Shown here in pieces: positions 5,076-7,608 of a DNA stretch of 7,608 bases. The translations under genes were made by a program, and so were the position numbers. How positions within the stretch are numbered: position 1 is the stretch's first letter; every line of letters starts with the position of its first letter. Under the pieces are notes generated by a model. The model had not been told where the DNA came from. It ran no database searches and worked only from the letters and a program-made list of their open reading frames with translations. The stretch is from positions 5,562 to 13,169 of the forward strand of contig VXPI01000327.1 in NCBI GenBank assembly GCA_009839585.1. Reading direction: 5' to 3'. The stretch comes from Gammaproteobacteria bacterium (GTDB lineage Bacteria > Pseudomonadota > Gammaproteobacteria > Arenicellales > Poriferihabitantaceae).

Positions 5076-5120
5076 GCCGGAATGTCGTGTTGTAAGGTTT
5101 GTAGGATTGAAAATTCTTTT

Positions 5121-5150
5121 TTCGCATCTCGGGCAGGTGGTTATTGTAAT
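5121..5150 (+). promoter_or_regulatory. Possible promoter for the FAD amine oxidase
   Basis: TTCGCA (5121-5126) and TGTAAT (5145-5150) are 18 bases apart, with 4 of 6 and 5 of 6 consensus matches. They lie in the 124-bp divergent intergenic region, about 50 bases before the ATG. No comparably good promoter was found for the SCO gene on the other strand, where only a TACAAT without a -35 is seen. Confidence 0.3.
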
Positions 5151-5199
5151 TCCAAAACAGAGAACGGGCTTAATGGCTTCAGGCGGCCTGTAGCCGTAG

Positions 5200-6441
5200 A
5201 TGGTGCCAAAAATGAAAAAGTCCATAGATTACCCACTTGTCGTGATTGGGGCCGGTGCGGCGGGTATCGGAGCTTCCATAAAGGCAGGTGAATCAGGAAT
5301 TCCGCATATTGTTCTTGAGGCTTCGCATCGAGCGGGCGGCCGGGGTCTAACCGAATATGTTGATGGCATCCCGGTTGATCTGGGATGCCACTGGATGCAT
5401 TGTGCAAGCAGGAACCCCTATGTTCAGATTGCTGACGCTCTAGGATTTGACTACTCAAGGATCGAAAACTATGAATACGAGATGTTCTTTGATGGTTCAT
5501 GGCTGTTTCAGGATGAATGGCAGGAATTCAAGCGGTTTCGTGAAGATTCTTTCCGGCGAGTCGAGAATCTATACACGGTCGATCCATCGGCTTCCGTGTT
5601 CGATGCACTCGACAATGACAGTAAATGGACGGGGCATATGCACTACTGGTGGAGTCTGCTTCACTCCAATGATGTCGATCAGATATCTGTCCAGGATCCC
5701 TGCGAGTTTGATGAAACGGATGAGGATTGGCCCGTTCGGCAGGGGTATGGCGCACTGATCGAAAAACAATCAGAAACATGTCCGATTCAATTCAATACCG
5801 AGGTCAGGGCAATTGACTACACACACTCTCCGGTCAGGATTGAGACAGGAGGGGGCGTGATTCGGGCCGATAAGGTGATCGTGACGGTATCCACAGGGGT
5901 GTTGTCATCCGGTCGAATACATTTCCGGCCTGCCTTGCCTTGCTGGAAGCGCGAATCCATAGAGGCGCTGCCCCTGGGTAATTCGAATTACCAGTTCTTC
6001 AGTTTCGAGCCGGGTACTTTCGGACCAGACCCGCCAGAGAATATTCACTATCAGCAAGAAGATGTTTCGATGGCAATTCGTATGCGGCCTTTTGGCACCA
6101 ACTGTGTATTTACAAGCACAGGCGGGCGCTTCGCCTGGTGGCTCGAAAAACAGGGCGTATCGGCTTCTCGTGCTTATCTCGAAGAGGCATTGGTCAGGAT
6201 TTTTGGTACTTCGATCAGACAGGGTCTTCGCGAATTCAAGGTTAGCGCATGGGGTTATGACCCGCTCATCTGCGGTGCATATTCCTCTCAGAAACCAGGG
6301 TATCGGGATATGCGTAAACAGTTGGCCAAACCCGTCAATGAGGCACTGTATTTTGCAGGGGAGGCGACTTCAGTGCAGTACATGAATACCGCACATGGCG
6401 CCTATTTGAGCGGCAGACACTCGGTAGAGCTGATTCCCTGA
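5200..6441 (+). CDS. FAD-dependent flavin amine oxidase family protein
   Basis: Flavin amine oxidases oxidise amines to imines, using FAD and usually oxygen. The product is 413 residues (409 from the second ATG at 5212; neither start has a clear ribosome binding site). Seen here: the dinucleotide fold VVIGAGAAGIGASIKAG (14-30) with GxGxxG at 17-22, acidic E40 for the FAD ribose, the RAGGR clamp (44-48), and the DLGCHWMH segment (60-67), equivalent to the GAxWIH of monoamine and polyamine oxidases. The second FAD motif ALYFAGEATS (382-391) precedes YMNTAHGAYLSG (394-405). There is no signal peptide or membrane anchor, so it is probably cytoplasmic. Substrate cannot be assigned; polyamine, monoamine or an amino-acid side chain are possible. 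It diverges from the SCO gene and converges on the aminotransferase. Confidence 0.85.
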   Translation: MVPKMKKSIDYPLVVIGAGAAGIGASIKAGESGIPHIVLEASHRAGGRGLTEYVDGIPVDLGCHWMHCASRNPYVQIADALGFDYSRIENYEYEMFFDGSWLFQDEWQEFKRFREDSFRRVENLYTVDPSASVFDALDNDSKWTGHMHYWWSLLHSNDVDQISVQDPCEFDETDEDWPVRQGYGALIEKQSETCPIQFNTEVRAIDYTHSPVRIETGGGVIRADKVIVTVSTGVLSSGRIHFRPALPCWKRESIEALPLGNSNYQFFSFEPGTFGPDPPENIHYQQEDVSMAIRMRPFGTNCVFTSTGGRFAWWLEKQGVSASRAYLEEALVRIFGTSIRQGLREFKVSAWGYDPLICGAYSSQKPGYRDMRKQLAKPVNEALYFAGEATSVQYMNTAHGAYLSGRHSVELIP

Positions 6442-6471
6442 ATCACTCGATTGCCAGGCCCTATTCAGGGA
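6435..6471. terminator. 9-bp inverted repeat over the amine oxidase stop, possible bidirectional terminator
   Basis: TCCCTGAAT (6435-6443) and ATTCAGGGA (6463-6471) are perfect inverted copies with a 19-nt loop; the left arm includes the TGA stop. A second option pairs CCCTAT (6459-6464) with ATAGGG (6481-6486). The element sits in the 49-bp gap between two convergent genes, where a shared terminator is expected. No T-run is present, so intrinsic termination is uncertain. Confidence 0.35.
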
Positions 6472-6490
6472 GCCGAACGCATAGGGTCGA

Positions 6491-7608
6491 TTACCTCAGT
6501 TCGGATAAAGTCAATTCGATGCCGCGATGGAGCATGTCAACCATGTCATCTACCTGTTCGCGGTTAATGATCAAGGGGGGAGACATTACACACATGTTGT
6601 AGATTGGTCGAACCAGCAGTCCTAGTGATTGGCAGTTCCGGTCAATACGCTCTGCAAGCTCGTAACTGTCAGCCACAATCTCCCCATTCTTGCTGTAGTC
6701 CATACACTCAATGCAGGCCATCAGACCCACACCGCGAACATCCCTGACTACTGGAAGATCATTCAACTCCTTCAGTCTCTGTTGGAAATAAGGCTCCATG
6801 GTCCTGACATGTTCAAGAATGTTTTCCCGCTCCATGATCTCAATATTCTTGAGTGCGGCTGCACATGCGACCGGATGTCCAGAATAAGTAAATCCATTTG
6901 AGAATACGGAATCAGGTTTTTTTTCTGCCAGGGTTGAAAGCAGTCGATCAGAAACCAGAAAAGCACCAAGCGGGATATATCCAGAGGTGATTCCTTTTGC
7001 ACAGGTGATGATATCCGGAACAATGTTGAAGACTTTTTCGGATGCAAAAAAGTGGCCCAAGCGACCAAACGCGGTGACCACTTCGTCTGAGATGTATATG
7101 ACGTCGTGTTTTCGGCAAACTTCAAGACATGCAGCGTGATACCCTTCCGGAGCGAGAAGAACGCCTCCCGAGGCAAGGACTGGTTCAGCAATGAACGCCG
7201 CGACCCTGTCGGCACCAATTCCAAGAATTTCCTGTTCGAGTTCATTGGCCAGCTGATTGCAGTAATCCGAATCGCTCATTGCATCGGGTTTGCCAAGCAG
7301 GCTTGGGTCTGAAATATGGTGAAAAGTATCATCCTTGTATTCCAGATTGATCTTGTCGCTCCATTTGCCCGATGCTGAAGCAGCCAGATAGGTACTGCCA
7401 TGATAGGCATTTTTTCGTGAGATGATGTGTTTCTTTTCAGGTTTGCCCAGAGCGCTGTTTCGAAACATTACAAATCTGAGCGCTGAATCTACGGCAGTCG
7501 ACCCACAAGTAGCAAAGAACACATGATTGAGGTCCCCGGGTGAAAGCTGGCCGAGTTTGCGGGCGAGAATAGATGCTGGACTATTGGTCAGACTCCAGGG
7601 GCTTGAAT
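6491..7608 (-). CDS. Class III PLP-dependent aminotransferase, N-terminus beyond window
   Basis: Class III (omega) aminotransferases move an amino group from an amine, diamine or beta/omega-amino acid to a keto acid, often pyruvate. The 371 visible residues run from the right edge, where SPWSLTNSPASILARKLGQL is seen, through CGSTAVDSALRFV and the YHGST loop, to a TAA stop at 6493-6491. The active-site residues are present: the acid of SDEVVTAFGR (D codon at 7087-7085) for the PLP ring nitrogen and the Schiff-base lysine in CAKGITSGYIPLG (codon 6997-6995), with SNGFTYSGHP completing the phosphate site. About 70-90 N-terminal residues are missing. A GTG at 7522 could look like a start, but the reading frame and homology continue beyond it. 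Closest by eye are the diamine/beta-alanine-pyruvate and BioA-like groups; the substrate is not determinable here. Confidence 0.9.
   Translation of the reverse strand, partial: SSPWSLTNSPASILARKLGQLSPGDLNHVFFATCGSTAVDSALRFVMFRNSALGKPEKKHIISRKNAYHGSTYLAASASGKWSDKINLEYKDDTFHHISDPSLLGKPDAMSDSDYCNQLANELEQEILGIGADRVAAFIAEPVLASGGVLLAPEGYHAACLEVCRKHDVIYISDEVVTAFGRLGHFFASEKVFNIVPDIITCAKGITSGYIPLGAFLVSDRLLSTLAEKKPDSVFSNGFTYSGHPVACAAALKNIEIMERENILEHVRTMEPYFQQRLKELNDLPVVRDVRGVGLMACIECMDYSKNGEIVADSYELAERIDRNCQSLGLLVRPIYNMCVMSPPLIINREQVDDMVDMLHRGIELTLSELR

Noticed and set aside
7520..7522. GTG at 7522 as start of the aminotransferase
   Set aside because: The frame continues to the window edge with family-like sequence (SPWSLTNSPA and LSPGDLNHV), so the codon is internal.

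Overview
The window looks like a chromosomal segment of a gammaproteobacterium of moderate GC content. The evidence is the family-level look of the proteins (GuaA, TadA, a SCO1/SenC protein, higBA- and tacAT-type toxin-antitoxin genes) and the order guaA ... tadA; these two genes are close neighbours in many gammaproteobacteria such as Pseudomonas. No genus can be named from the sequence alone.

Layout. Bases 1-678 are the 3' end of guaA (GMP synthase), cut by the left edge. Bases 679-3959 are an accessory stretch between guaA and tadA. It holds three separate type II toxin-antitoxin (TA) loci: higBA on the minus strand (997-1685, toxin gene first), a tacAT-like DUF1778/GNAT pair on the minus strand (2070-2864, antitoxin intact, toxin frameshifted), and a ParD-like/RelE-type pair on the plus strand (3339-3836). 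Between them lie about 300-470 bp stretches without a convincing gene but with palindromes, an FNR-type box, a strongly folded 70-nt hairpin and a possible gene remnant just after guaA. Bases 3960-4421 are tadA (tRNA adenosine deaminase), which meets a convergent SCO1/SenC gene (4422-5075, minus) with no bases between the two stop codons. Diverging from the SCO gene is a FAD-dependent amine oxidase (5200-6441, plus), which converges on a class III PLP aminotransferase (6491 to the right edge, minus, N-terminus missing).

How the parts work together. guaA and tadA are housekeeping genes of GMP synthesis and wobble inosine formation. The TA loci between them look like successive insertions at one site. 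Each has its own start signals and likely autoregulatory operator, and one has lost its toxin by mutation. On the right, SCO1/SenC points to copper delivery to a respiratory oxidase. The amine oxidase and aminotransferase could both act on amines, perhaps polyamines, but they are convergent and not in one operon, so that link is inference. No tRNA, rRNA, CRISPR array or complete insertion sequence was seen.
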